Source: Protoeuglena noctilucae (Eukaryota; Chlorophyta; Pedinophyceae; Marsupiomonadales; Marsupiomonadaceae). From it: a stretch of 64,000 nucleotides of DNA. The translations under genes and the position numbers were made by a program. Shown piece after piece: positions 1-14,437 of this stretch. Position 1 is the first letter of the stretch, and the number at the start of each line of letters is the position of its first letter. The notes beneath the pieces were generated by a model. The model saw nothing but the letters and a program-made list of their open reading frames with translations, ran no database searches and was not told the origin of the DNA. The DNA is taken from positions 1 to 64,000 of the forward strand of contig OY253685.1 in NCBI GenBank assembly GCA_958009085.1, given 5' to 3'.

Positions 1-262
1 ACCCTAACCCTAACCCTAACCCTAACCCTAACCCTAACCCTAACCCTAACCCTAACCCTAACCCTAACCCTAACCCTAACCCTAACCCTAACCCTAACCC
101 TAACCCTAACCCTAACCCTAACCCTAACCCTAACCCTAACCCTACCTACCCTAACCCTAACGTGCCCTAACCCTTACCTGCCCTAACCCTAACCTCACCA
201 AAAAACTGCCCTAAAACCAAAAAAACCAACCTAACCCAAACCTAACCTACCCTAACCCTAAC
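1..262. repeat. Telomeric repeat array, CCCTAA on + strand (TTAGGG type)
   Basis: Perfect six-base CCCTAA units run from 1 to about 144, then degenerate variants mixed with short A-rich spacers continue to 262. This is the C-rich strand of a TTAGGG telomere at the left chromosome end. The array is short, and unique coding sequence begins directly at about 263 with no subtelomeric repeats between them. Confidence 0.97.
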
Positions 263-3200
263 GACCGAGATGGCGGTGGCCGCGGGGTCGAGGCTCGCGA
301 TGTCGGATCCCATGCCGATGATGAGGAGCACGCCGTCGAGAAGCAAACGGGGGAAGCCGGCGACGCGCTCCTCCCTGTGCAGGACGTACATGGTGCCGGC
401 GAAGAGCAGGCACAGGGCGACCTCGACGCCGAGGAAGACGGCGATGTTGGACGCGATGGCCTGGAGCGCAAAGACGAAGGTCCCGATGACGGGGGTCACG
501 CTTAGGAAGTAGGCGCCGCTGAGGCCGAGGAGGAAGAAGCCGACCGTGTGGATGGGGGTGAGCGACGGGTCGAGGCCGTCCTCGCTGGCCAGCGCCAGGA
601 TCAACGCTGCGACCTGCGAGCGGGTGATTTACGAGGTTGAATTTGCCAGCCGAGCCGACAGCACAGCGCGCCTCCCCGCTTCGTCCCCCACCTCCAGCGC
701 CAGCCCCGAGACCAACAGCGGGGTATATCCGGAGGTGCGGAAGGCCATCGGGAGACGAAGCCAGCCACCCATGCCGCCGTCGGGCCAGAGCCCCAGGCGC
801 CACGCCGCCGTGGCCGTGAGTGTGCGGCCGTACCACCGCCGGAAGATGAGGAGGTTGGCCAGCACCCTGAGGCTGTCGAGAGCGTCGTACACATACGGCG
901 GCGTGGTGACCACGTACGTGCCCTGGGACACGAGCCGCAGGGCGAGAATGGCGACGTGGCCCGCCGTCAGCCCCGCCGCAGCCCTGCGAGGGAGGGCGAG
1001 GATGGGGGGCGTGTTGCGGGTGGCGGCCACATGCTGCGGGCGTGGGAACGGCAAACGATCGCCCCTGCGGGTGCGCTCGCGGCCACCCACCAGGTCCACG
1101 CCGACCGCCGCATGTCGGCGCAGACGAGCGCGACGAGGAGCATGGCGTAGAGGGCCAGGTAGGCGTTAAACACGCGGCCGTAGACAAAGAGCCATTTGCA
1201 CTCGACCAGCGTCGACAGGACGGGATGCCTGCGGGAGAGACAGGTGAGAAGGGTCCGTGCCTCGGCGATCCTAGCTCTTATACGCCCGGCAAAGGATGTG
1301 GTCCCTCACCCGGCCATGTCGACGTCGCCCTCGAGCGCCACGACCTCAAAGAGGGTGTCCACGTTGTCCAGCAGCGTCGAGTTGGGCACGTCCACTGGGC
1401 GGTAGTCGATCATGACCTGGCGCAGGCCGGCGGCGTCCTGGGAGTCGGTGCTCGTCACGAGCCCGTCGAGGGCCTTCATGGCGGCGGGGGCGTGCGCGGC
1501 TCGGAGGCGCACGAGGGGCAGCAGCTCGAGGCCGGAGCGCGTGCGGGGGGCGGGGGCGCCGGAGGGCAGGGGGGGGCAGAGCATGCGGGCAATGTCTGTG
1601 GCGGGGAGGCGGTCGGTGAGGACCGCGAGGCTCTCCGGGCGCCCGCGCTCGGCCGCCTCGACGGCGACCAGAAACGGGCGTCGCCCGCGCGTGTCTGGGC
1701 GCATGAGGTCGACACCCATGTCCACCATGAGCTCAACGACGGCGTGCATGCCGGCCGAGATGGCGCAGGAGATGAGGGGCTGCATGCAGTCGCGCCCGTC
1801 CCCCGCCGGCCACATGGCGTTGCGGTCGAGGCCCCACGTCAGCAGCTGGCGCAGATATGCCCCCTGCTGCTCCACGGCTGGCACGGGGGCCACGCCGAGG
1901 GAGCGGAACTCCTGGGTTGGATGAGAGGCTTGGGGGGGTGACAAGGCTGGGGGCCAACATGACGCTCTGACCCATGCGCTGGATCGCTGCAGGCCCTCAC
2001 CCGGACGCGGAGGCGGTGGGCCCCCCTCCCCAGGAACCCCTCCACGACGCGCTCGAGCGCCGCATTGCCCCTCAGGTCCCTCTCGTACTCGACGTCCTTC
2101 AGGCCCCAGTGCTCGGCTAAGAGCATGCGTACGACCGCGATGCTGGAGGTGGCGATGGCGTGGGACAGCATCTCCTCCCGCGAGCACCCGGCCGCCACGA
2201 AGGCGCGGCAGACGTTGACATGGGAGAACTGGGCGGCCAGGAGGGCGGGGGAGCCACGCCAGGTGACGAGGAGCGCGGCGTCGACGTCGAAGGACGCGGG
2301 GCGCAGCTCCCCCTCCTCGAGGAGCTCGGTGGCATTGGGGTCGAAGACGAAAGAGTGCGGCACTCCCTGCGACAAGGGGGAGGGAGGCAGTCGTGACCTG
2401 GGTGGGTCGGGCATTGCCTGAGCAGGCGCAGCGGTGGAGAAAGGCGCAGCGGCTCTGCAGCATGGCCTCCCCTACCTAACAGAAAGACTGCAGTGCCCCA
2501 CGAACGGCCCACCATGTGCCTCACCAGGTGCAGCAGCTGACGAACGACGTCGTCCTCGCCGTTGGCGACGGCCATCTGCATGGCCGCGAGCGCAGGCCAG
2601 GCGTAGGCGTCCTGGATGGGATGACTGAGGGCCAGGCTGCGCTTGCCGTCCTCGATCGCCGCCATCAGCGCGATGTGCATCAGGTCAAAGTCCTTCTGGT
2701 GAAAGCAGGCGCAGAGCCGGCGGAAGAGGCTCTGCGAGGCAGTGGGTGACTTGAAGTCAAGACTGCTTGACACAGCGACAGTCACGGCCGAGCGTCTTGC
2801 AAGGCCCAACAGCTCCGTCATCTCCCCCAGGCATGTCTCACCATGCTGTGCTCCGGGGCTGGAGGCACGGCGTCCGCAACCTTGTTCGGCTGCCACAGGG
2901 CTGGGAGTGTCTGCTTGGACAGGTACCTGCGGCAAGGGAAGCACCGACAACCTCCACAGGGGCACGCTGTGCGGGTGGCCCATCACCGCCCACCGCAACG
3001 ACCCCACGCGCACCGTTGGACGGGCGTTGGCTGCTCGTCCTCGCGGCCGAATGCCCACTGGACCAGGTGGTCCAAGTAGTCTCGTCTGCGGGTCTCCAGG
3101 GGCACGGGGGAGACACCGAGGAACTTGACATCCTGCGCAGGGATGGAGCGGAAGTGGGTGGAGTGGCAGGGTGGCAACCCGCAACGGCCCGCGTGCCATC

Positions 3201-5570
3201 TGCAGCCCTCGCCTGGTCGTTGAGCTGCAGGGCGGCAGCGAGCTCGTTGCCGTCCTGGGTGGCGCGGTCGGCGCCCCACTTGTCGAGGATGCCCGCCGCT
3301 GCCGACCGCATCTCTGCCCACGACGCCTCCCCGACCCTGACCTTCCGCTCCCTCCGCAGCAGGGTCTCGACCGTGCCACGGCATGAGGCGGCCGCCGCCG
3401 CCCGCACCGCGTCCTCGACCCTCGCCCCCGCGGCCAGCATGGCGTCCAGGACCTCGGGGCGCTCATAGACGACCGCCGTATGGAGGGGTGACATGCGCCA
3501 CAGCAGCGGGGCGCTGACGGACTCGGGCAGCGCCGCCAGGAAGAGGCTGGGCGTCAGGTCGTGCATGGAAGAGTATGCCAGGGACGGGGGCACGCCCTGC
3601 GGGGGAAAGCCGACGCGTTGGCGACGCGCAGAGGCGATCGGGCGGTTCTGCCAGGCCGGCGCAGCCTCACCAGCTTCAGCAGCCACTGCACGACGGCCAT
3701 GTCCCCCTGAGCCGCCGCCACGTGCATGGCAGCCACCAGCGCCCAGTCGTCCGGCACCCCTGCCTCGCCGTCAGCATCCCGAACGGGCTGGGCATCGAAG
3801 GCGCGCTTCTCAAAGGCCGGATCTGACACCACGCGGAGCAGAGCCCCCAGGTCGTGCAGCTCCAGGCACACGACCACGGCGCGGAACATGTCCTGCGAAC
3901 ACGGGTCCATGGCCAGGGTTGCAAGAAAGGATCAGCCAACGATAGCCTGTCCTTGCCCGCACCCATGCCTGTGCCCTTCCCCAGCCCCCACCTTCTCCCT
4001 CGCGCGCCGGTCCTCCTCCAGCGCCGCTGCCAGCTGCGCCTTGAGCAGCACCAGGGCGTCGTCGATCTGCGATCAAGGCGATTCAACGAGTGGGACGCCA
4101 CTCCTCGGTGCCTCACAGGGCCGGCCCCTCGCTGCACCCGCCCACGTCTCGCCTTGGCGTCCAGGTCCGCCTCAGCCTCCCCTCCCAGGAGCTGCAGCGA
4201 GGAGATGCTGCGCGCCAGGTCGGCGACGGCCCCCCCTAGCGACAGCATCTTCTCCACGCCGTCGCGCGCCACCCGCACCAGCACCTCCCTCAGCTGCCGA
4301 CGGCCACCCGCCAACGCATCGCCCAGCTGCGCGAGCAGGTCGCGCGCGCCCGACAGCAGCCCCGGGCGCATCGCACCCAGCCGCAACCCCACCGCCTCGA
4401 GCAGCGCCGCAAACGCGGCCGCCGAGGACGCGCGACGGTCCGCACCCCGCCGGCGCTGCGACTCGGAGCGCTCGATGACGCCCCCGGCCGCGGCCTCGGG
4501 GGCCGGGGGGGGCGGGGACACGGCCGCGCACAGCAGCAGCACGGCGCGCGCGCACTCGGGCGACGACCCCGCCACGGCTGCCAGCCGCGCCAGCTGCGGG
4601 AACCCCGCCCGTTGCGCGCAGCCCTCAGCCGCGGTCTCTGCCGCCGCGACGACGCGCGACGCGTCCCCTGCGCTCCGTGCACACGCCAGCGCCCGCAGCG
4701 CCTCGTCGTCGTCGTCCACGTCGGCCTCCGTCACCCCCCGGGCCCACGGGGGGCCCAGGTCGGGAGCCTTGGGGCCCGACGTGTGGGGCGCCGCATGCCG
4801 GCCAGGGTGAGGCGCGCGAGACTGCGCCAGGGGAGGACTGACGGGAGGCAGCGGGGATGACTGCGATGAGACGGCCGAAGGTGCAGCTACGTCCGTGCTC
4901 CCCGACTCGTCGCCTGCTGACTCCTGCAAGGGTGGCAAGGACACCAAGAAGAACATCAGATCACTCAGGGACGTCCCGACACTAGCCTGCCATCGCGCCT
5001 TCGCCTCACCGCGGGGTCCGGGCCGCGCTGGCCCAGGGTGCGTGCCGCGACGGCCTTGAGCTCCGCCTCGATGCCCCGCATGTGACCGAGCAGGCCTCGG
5101 ACGCGGACCTCGTGTTCTTGGGGGTCTGACGAAGTCGGTGCCGCAGCTCCCTTCGGCAAATACTCGGACAAGAGTGTTTCCGCCTCGCGCACCAGTGCCC
5201 CGAGCGCCGCGGCTGGGCCCCGCGGCCCAGATGTCGCCGACAAGGCCGCGGCCGACAGGTGCCCAGCCAGCCGCGCCATGCTCTGGGCCAGCGCGCGGTG
5301 CAGGGGGCTGACGTGCTCGGACGGCGCCTCTGCCAGCCTCCACAGCACCCGCGTCCCCGCCTGCGCCACCTCGGCCAGGTGCGGGGCGTCGCGGGACAGG
5401 TCGTCCAGCTGCGATGCCGCCGCCGACCAGGCGGCGCGCGCCTCGTCTGCGCGGTCGCCCGACCCCGGGTCCGCAGGGTCAAGTGGAGCAGCATCTCCAT
5501 GGTCGCCCGATGGCCCTGCGGGCGTGGCACCCGCGGCCTGCAGGGGCCGGAAGAAGCGCTTGCCCGCCAT
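242..5570 (-). CDS. Ankyrin-repeat TRP-type cation channel, C-terminus cut by telomere
   Basis: Modelled in 13 exons: 5570-5010, 4923-4153, 4066-3992, 3892-3671, 3596-3213, 3132-3014, 2926-2881, 2731-2525, 2366-2001, 1911-1310, 1228-1091, 983-692, 613-242, giving about 1,384 residues. The N-terminal third is helical and unrecognised. Exons 4-10 encode ankyrin-like helical pairs, several exons starting G-V-P. The membrane part follows: HPVLSTLVECKW before S1 (about 1138-1157), an S2, then the TRP-like S4-S5 linker and S5 (TPVIGTFVFALQAI, then NIAVFLGVEVALCLLFAG) and a pore loop with filter IGMGSD, which resembles the TRPV GMGD filter. S6 is absent: about 16 residues past the filter the frame enters telomeric sequence and stops at 242. 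Two introns (4152-4067 and 3212-3133) start with GC. Probably a truncated gene; whether it is expressed is unknown. Ankyrin-TRP assignment is by motif, subfamily not assigned. Confidence 0.75.
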
Positions 5571-6171
5571 CCCACCCGTCGACTCGAGGTTTCACTGCGA
5601 GCTCTGTGAAGGAATCCAGCTGTTCAGCGCATCGTGCAGACGACTTCGCAGTATCAAAATCGGCAGTTCAGCGTCCCACCCCACTAGCATCCTCCTGCCG
5701 CGAGCAGAGGTACGACACAGCGAAAAAGAGTCAGCATTAGAGTGCGCAGGCGCAGCTGGATCGAGAAAGCGTGCCTGCGCTGGCTCCTGCAGGCTCGAGA
5801 TGCAGCATGTACTCTGCAGGCGTATTGCTCACATGTCCGAGGTTATTGGGGCCTCGTGCGGCTGAAGATTGACTGTCGATTGTGAACGGAACCCACTCAA
5901 CGTGCGGCACGCCGCTCTTCACGGAAAATGCGTCCCCCAAACTTCATCACTAAAATGTAACCTGCCACAACAGCTTCGCGGGGCACGCGGTCACCCCCCG
6001 CTCGCAGCGGAGGGCGGATTGAGTCACGAGGAAGCCGTCGGCGAGCTTCCTGCATCGGTTTGGGTCAACTGGCGCCAGTATCCAGCGGCTTCAATGCAAG
6101 GCGATGCGCGCAAGGTCAAGCCGAGCGCGCGTCGCCGCCCCCGCGCGCGACTAGCTAGCCTCGCGTCGCGT
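5571..6171. other. Intergenic region
   Basis: About 600 bases between the TRP-like gene start and the V-ATPase stop, of lower GC than the flanking exons. It should hold the TRP gene's promoter and the V-ATPase 3' end. Short reading frames here show no protein-like composition and I see no RNA gene or repeat. Confidence 0.5.
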
Positions 6172-9100
6172 CTAGAGCTGCTCCTGGTCCACGGCCTCGA
6201 GGGAGAAGGGCACGAAGGCGTATCCGTCCCCGTGATAGAACTTGTTCTGGAACTCGACCCAGTGGAGACGCAGCGCGTGGAGGAAGGCCGACAGCGTCTC
6301 CATGACCATGAGGACGCCGAGCGTGGCGCACCACCAGGCGAAGGCGCCGATCATCTGGATGAAGGGGGACCGTCCCTGCAGCCCCAGCAGCAGCACGCGC
6401 TCATAGAACACGGCCGACAGCTGCGAGTGCGCCAGTGAAAGCGCCCACAGACGCAGGTACGAGGCTGGGAGAACAAGGGGAGGGAACGGGTGAGCGCCGG
6501 CTGGGCAGGATGCCTCCGCCACTCCCTGCACCCTGGTGCACCCCCGCATGCGCCCCTCACCCGTGTTGGAGATGGCTCCCAGGACGAACTCGATGGTGTG
6601 GATGATCTGGTGCACGAAAATCTCCCCGAAGTCAAACTCCTCCCCGTGCCCATGGCCGCCGCCACCTCCATGGCCGCCCCCGTGCCCGCCCCCGTGGCCG
6701 TTGCCGTGGCCATTCTCCCCCGCGCCGTGGCCGCCCGATCCCCTGCGCTCCGCCACCCCGTCCGCGTCGCCGTTGTCGTCGGCGTCGCGCGTCGGCTCGC
6801 TCGGGACCAGCAGGGACGCGTACGAGTTGCCACCGGCCATGTGGCGGGCGCGCAGGATGAGGGGCTTGGGCAGGAGCATCCAGGGGACGCAGACAAACAT
6901 GAGAAGGAGGAGGATGTTCTGCACGGCCCCCTGCCCCGCGAAGAGCTTGTTCTCCGGGCAGGTGCCCCCGCAGTCGACGTCACCGGGGGTGAGGAACCAG
7001 GCGATGAGGACATGGTAGAGGTCGATGGTGGAGCCGGAGACCCACTTGGCGATGATGAGGATGGAGAGGTACCCGAACATGGCCCAGAGGAAAAGGATCT
7101 CGGGGATGAACTGGTAGTTGATGGAGAGGCGGTCGTTGAAGTAGAGGTGGTTGAAGAGCGACATAAAGATGCCCAGGGACATGTGGGAGACGCCCATGAC
7201 GATGGACATCTTCATCTTGAACGCGTTGACGAAGGGCAGCTCGGTGCGCGTCCTGGGGGGGCGGGGGGGGGGGGGGGGGGGGGGGGCTCGGCGGTGAGGT
7301 GGCAGGAGCGGTGGCAGCGAGGTGGGGGCAAGCGGCGCTGGGCGGGCCGTCCCGCGGCGGGCAGGCTGCGGCGCGTCTCACGTGTGCCATGCCGGGTCGA
7401 CGCCGATGGGATACGGCAGCGTGCCCTCCCCCCGGACGAGCCCCGTGGACGCCCCGCCCGGGCACACGGTGAATCCCTTGGCGTTGACGACCAGGTCGTT
7501 GGGGCACTCGTAGTGGGACCCGCCGAAGAGCGTCATGGGCATGGAGAAGGCCTCGTTGTACATGAGCCCGGTGAAGAGGGAGAAGAGCCCCATGAGGAGG
7601 ATGACGTACCGCCCGCCGAACGCCATGTCGATCATCTCGTTGAGCTTCTGCTTGCCCATGGCCTTCTCGCGGAGGATGAGGAAGGAGGCGAAGAGGACGA
7701 GGAGGGCGCCGTGGAGGAAGTCGCCGAACATGACGGCGAACAGGAAGGGGAAGGTCACGATGGTGAAGACGGCGGGGTTGACCTCGCGGTAGCGCGCCAC
7801 GCCGTACGCGTTGACGATGGCCTGGAAGGCGCCCGTCCACTTGTTGGTGCGGAAGTGCGTGGGGGGCTCCTCCCGCGTGGGCAGCGCCTGGAACACGGTG
7901 CCGACGGAGGCGGGGGAGCGGGCGGCGGCGGCCACCACGGCCGCGTGCACGCGCCCCTTGGCCTCGACGGGGCACCAGGCCTCGGCCACGAGGGCCTTGC
8001 GCGTCACGTCGATGCTGAGCTTGTTGAGCGTGTGGTAGACGGCCTTCTCGCGCTTGACCAGCCGCACCCACTCGTCCATGTCCGCCCCGATGGACGTCAG
8101 CATGCCGCGGCGCTGGGCGGACGCGGCGCTGATGACCGAGTAGAGCTCGTTGATGCGGTCCGCCACGTCGCGGGCCATCTCCTGGCGCTGGGCAGGCTGC
8201 TCCGGGAAGGGGTAGCGCGAGGCGTTGAAGGCGTCGCAGATCTTCATCACCTGCAGAGGGGAGGGACGGGGGCGGTCGCACCAGCTGCGGCCAATTCCGC
8301 GCCATCACAACAACATTGACCCCTGTCGTGTATCTACCAGGACACCACCCGTCGCCGGCCGTCGCTGCTGAGCTGCCCCGGTGGTCCGTCCCACCCAACC
8401 GATGCATCCCCCGCATGTCCCCTGCCGCGCCGCACCTTGGCCCTGGCGCGGTCTCCGGCGAAGAAGACGACGAAGACGCTCTTGTCAACGAGCTCGCGCG
8501 TCTGGGGGTCGCGCAGCTGCGTGGCGATCTCCTTGCTCTGGAAGAACATGTTGCCGCGCGTGGCCCGGAAGAGGACGCGCTCGAGGGTGTCGAGCCTCTC
8601 CCGCGCCACGAGGCCCACCACAAAGCCCAGGCGGCCCTGGGCGGCGGGGTCGGCGTCCGAGGCGGGCGCCGCCAGCAGCGGGGAGGAGGGGGCATCGGCG
8701 CCGGCGGACGATCCCGTGGCGGCAGCGGAGGACCGCGCCATGAAGCGGACCTCGTCGAAGAATGCCCCCGCCTGCTTGAGCACGATCTCCATCTCCAGGT
8801 ACTCGTCGTACGTGCGCTCGAGGCGGTCGTTGTTGGCGTTGATTTCCAGCAGCTCCCGCTCCAGGGACTCGAGGCGGGACTCGAGTTCATCCAGGTCCAC
8901 GTACTGCGGGGGAGGGGCGGGGCAGGGCGGGTGACGCTCGCAGGTGGGCGGCAGTGACGATGCCGGTCACGGCCCCTCCCAGGTGGCGTGGCTGGCGTGG
9001 CTGGCGTCCGCGTCCCGTGCGCACCTTGGGCGATATCCTGCCCGCCGTGATGATGCCCTCCTTCTCGATCTGCTCGGTCAGGAAGCGCAGCTTGCGGGCC

Positions 9101-9704
9101 ATCTCGTCCGCACGGCGCACTTGGGAGGCGTACGTGCGCTGGAAGGCGCTCTTCTCCGAGTTCAGGTCTTTGAACTGCAGAGCAGCCGTCTCCCCGAGCG
9201 CAGCGATCGTGTCGTGCGCGGCCTCGGCGGGGATAATGAGCTGCAGAGGCGGGACGGGGCGGGAGGACCGTGGGGTCGGAGTGGTCGCGGGGGAGGGCCT
9301 CGCGCGGCGTGGGATGGCACCGCGCACTCTACTCGACACGAACTCCGTCCGGAGCGACAGCCGGCAGCGCCAGGAACCGCTCTAGACCTCGGCCCAGCCC
9401 CAACAGGCTTGGCCGTGGCGCCGGGGGGGCGCTGTCGGCGATGAGCGACGCAAAACGGCCGCATCAGATGTCGTCGCAAGCGCCAGCGAGTGGAGCTGGC
9501 AGAATACGTGCCCGGGGCGGCCATCGTAGGGCGAAACGGGGGGGCGAGTCGCAAGCTCGCCGGGTGGGACCCGAGGGCGGAAGCTGAGCTGATGAGGCGC
9601 CTAAATGTCATTCAAGGCGGCGGCTCATGAAATGGGTGGCCGTCCTCGTCCCCGGAACCCACCTGCACTAGCTGCATCTCCTCCGAGCGCCACAGATCCA
9701 TCAT
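6172..9704 (-). CDS. V-type H+-ATPase V0 subunit a
   Basis: Six exons: 9704-9663, 9240-9025, 8903-8436, 8250-7382, 7252-6561, 6464-6172, giving about 859 residues, the usual family length. Subunit a is the membrane part of the V0 sector; its N-terminal cytosolic half is a stator that contacts V1, and its C-terminal half forms the proton half-channels beside the c-ring. Seen here: start [14 protein letters not shown], then [11 protein letters not shown] and LQFKDLN typical of the N-terminal domain; membrane-domain motifs [29 protein letters not shown], and [14 protein letters not shown] (about 765-778), which contains the arginine equivalent to essential yeast Vph1 R735. An unusual His/Gly-rich loop sits at about 700-736. 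The intron at 7253-7381 carries a 24-base homopolymer next to its 3' splice site. It is divergent from kinesin-13. Confidence 0.97.
7263..7286. repeat. 24-base G homopolymer (C tract on coding strand)
   Basis: An uninterrupted run of 24 G on the + strand, preceded by seven G and one C. On the coding strand of the V-ATPase gene it is a C tract ending a few bases before the 3' splice site of the intron at 7253-7381, so it takes the place of a polypyrimidine tract. Length may be imprecise because such runs are error-prone in sequencing. Confidence 0.9.
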
Positions 9705-10105
9705 CCTGGACCCCGTGCTCTCCAGAAGTGTCCAAAGGACGACGGTGCGGCTATGACAGCCCTCTTGGCCTGCTCTGAGCAGCCGAAGCCCGGCAAACGC
9801 TCCCTCCTGCCAGGAGGCCAGCGGGGCCCGGATGGAGCGCGGGCAGCCCGATGCAAATGCTGTCGAGAGAGAGGGGTCCGTCAGGAGCCTGATCCCTGAG
9901 GCCAGCACGTTTCAGGCGGGTAGGGCCAGGAGGGCACCTACCCAACTTGTCCCGTCACGCTCCGTTTGGCGAAAAACACCTCGCTGCCGATCGCCAGATC
10001 GCTAGTGGATGGATCCCGTCCTGCGCCGCGCCCCGGCGGCCCTCGAACGCGCCCTTGATTCCTCGTGACGACAGCTGGGGCAGGACGCTGGGGCCAGAGG
10101 GAGCC
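9705..10105. promoter_or_regulatory. Divergent intergenic region between V-ATPase a and kinesin-13
   Basis: 401 bases separate the two start codons (9704 on the minus strand, 10106 on the plus strand), so both promoters must lie here or overlap. I do not see a convincing TATA box or a repeated operator-like motif. The assignment is by position only. Confidence 0.5.
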
Positions 10106-13556
<3,451 letters not shown>

Positions 13557-14437
13557 GCCGCGTTTGATCCGCCACCTCCCCTAACCCACTTCCGCCGGCC
13601 CAGACGATCGAGTCGCATGCATGCATGTGTGGGTGCAGTGGCGAGGGCGGGCCGTGGCTGAGCGCCCTAGAAGACTCGGGAAGTGAGCCGTGTGATGTAG
13701 TTGAAAGTAGGGCTGGAAGGGCATGGCCGAACGTGAGGGCTGGCATGAATTGTGTTGGCGCGAGGGAAGAGGCTTGCACACGTCACGCGGGCGCGGCCGT
13801 CCGCGCCCGTCCCGCTCGCGAATGAGTGACGCGGCTGCGTAGGAGCGATTCCACAGCCGGGCGTCTTCCTTCCTGGCTTGACGTCAGGTCAGACAGACGG
13901 TCCCCCCGCGTCCCCGCTGAAAGCCCTCTGCATCGCACGGTGATGCCATCGGCTGTTTCACTCCGCTAGAAATATATGCAAGCTAACGCGTGCCTCTTAG
14001 ACCTCGGCATTGGCATAGCTAGGAAACGGACGGGATACGATAGGCGACAAGGCGGTGAGGTCGTGTCTGTTTTGTTCCCGAGGAGCGCCTGGGCACGCTG
14101 GACGCGGGTGTCAACCCGCCGCGGCGCTTCCCCCCCCCAGACTCGCACGCATGCAAATGACGGAAGCGTCCGGCAGGGACCAGTGACGGCCACCAGGCGC
14201 AGCGAGGCCATTCAGTGAGTCGTTGCTGTCGCGGACTGGAGCCCGCGCGCGCGGGTCTCCCCGGACCGGTCGCGAGGTGGCATCGGGGCCTTGCTCCCCA
14301 TCACACCGGCCCCCCGCGTTCGCCGGGATCGCGGAACGCCGGCTCCACCGTGCCCATTTGAGTCTCTGTTCGCAGCGGAGACGTCTGCGTCGGCGACGAC
14401 TCCCGGCGCCCGCGCCTGGGCTCCGGGAACGGCTGAC
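13557..14437. other. Intergenic region
   Basis: About 880 bases between the kinesin-13 stop and the start of the giant surface-protein gene, both on the + strand. It presumably contains the kinesin 3' end and the promoter of the next gene. A short CATG-rich stretch lies near 13616-13626. No protein-like reading frame or RNA gene was seen. Confidence 0.5.

Noticed and set aside
5737-5940. 67-codon minus-strand frame in the first intergenic region
   Set aside because: Short, no recognisable domain, lies where promoter and 3' end sequence are expected, and lacks splice links to either neighbour.
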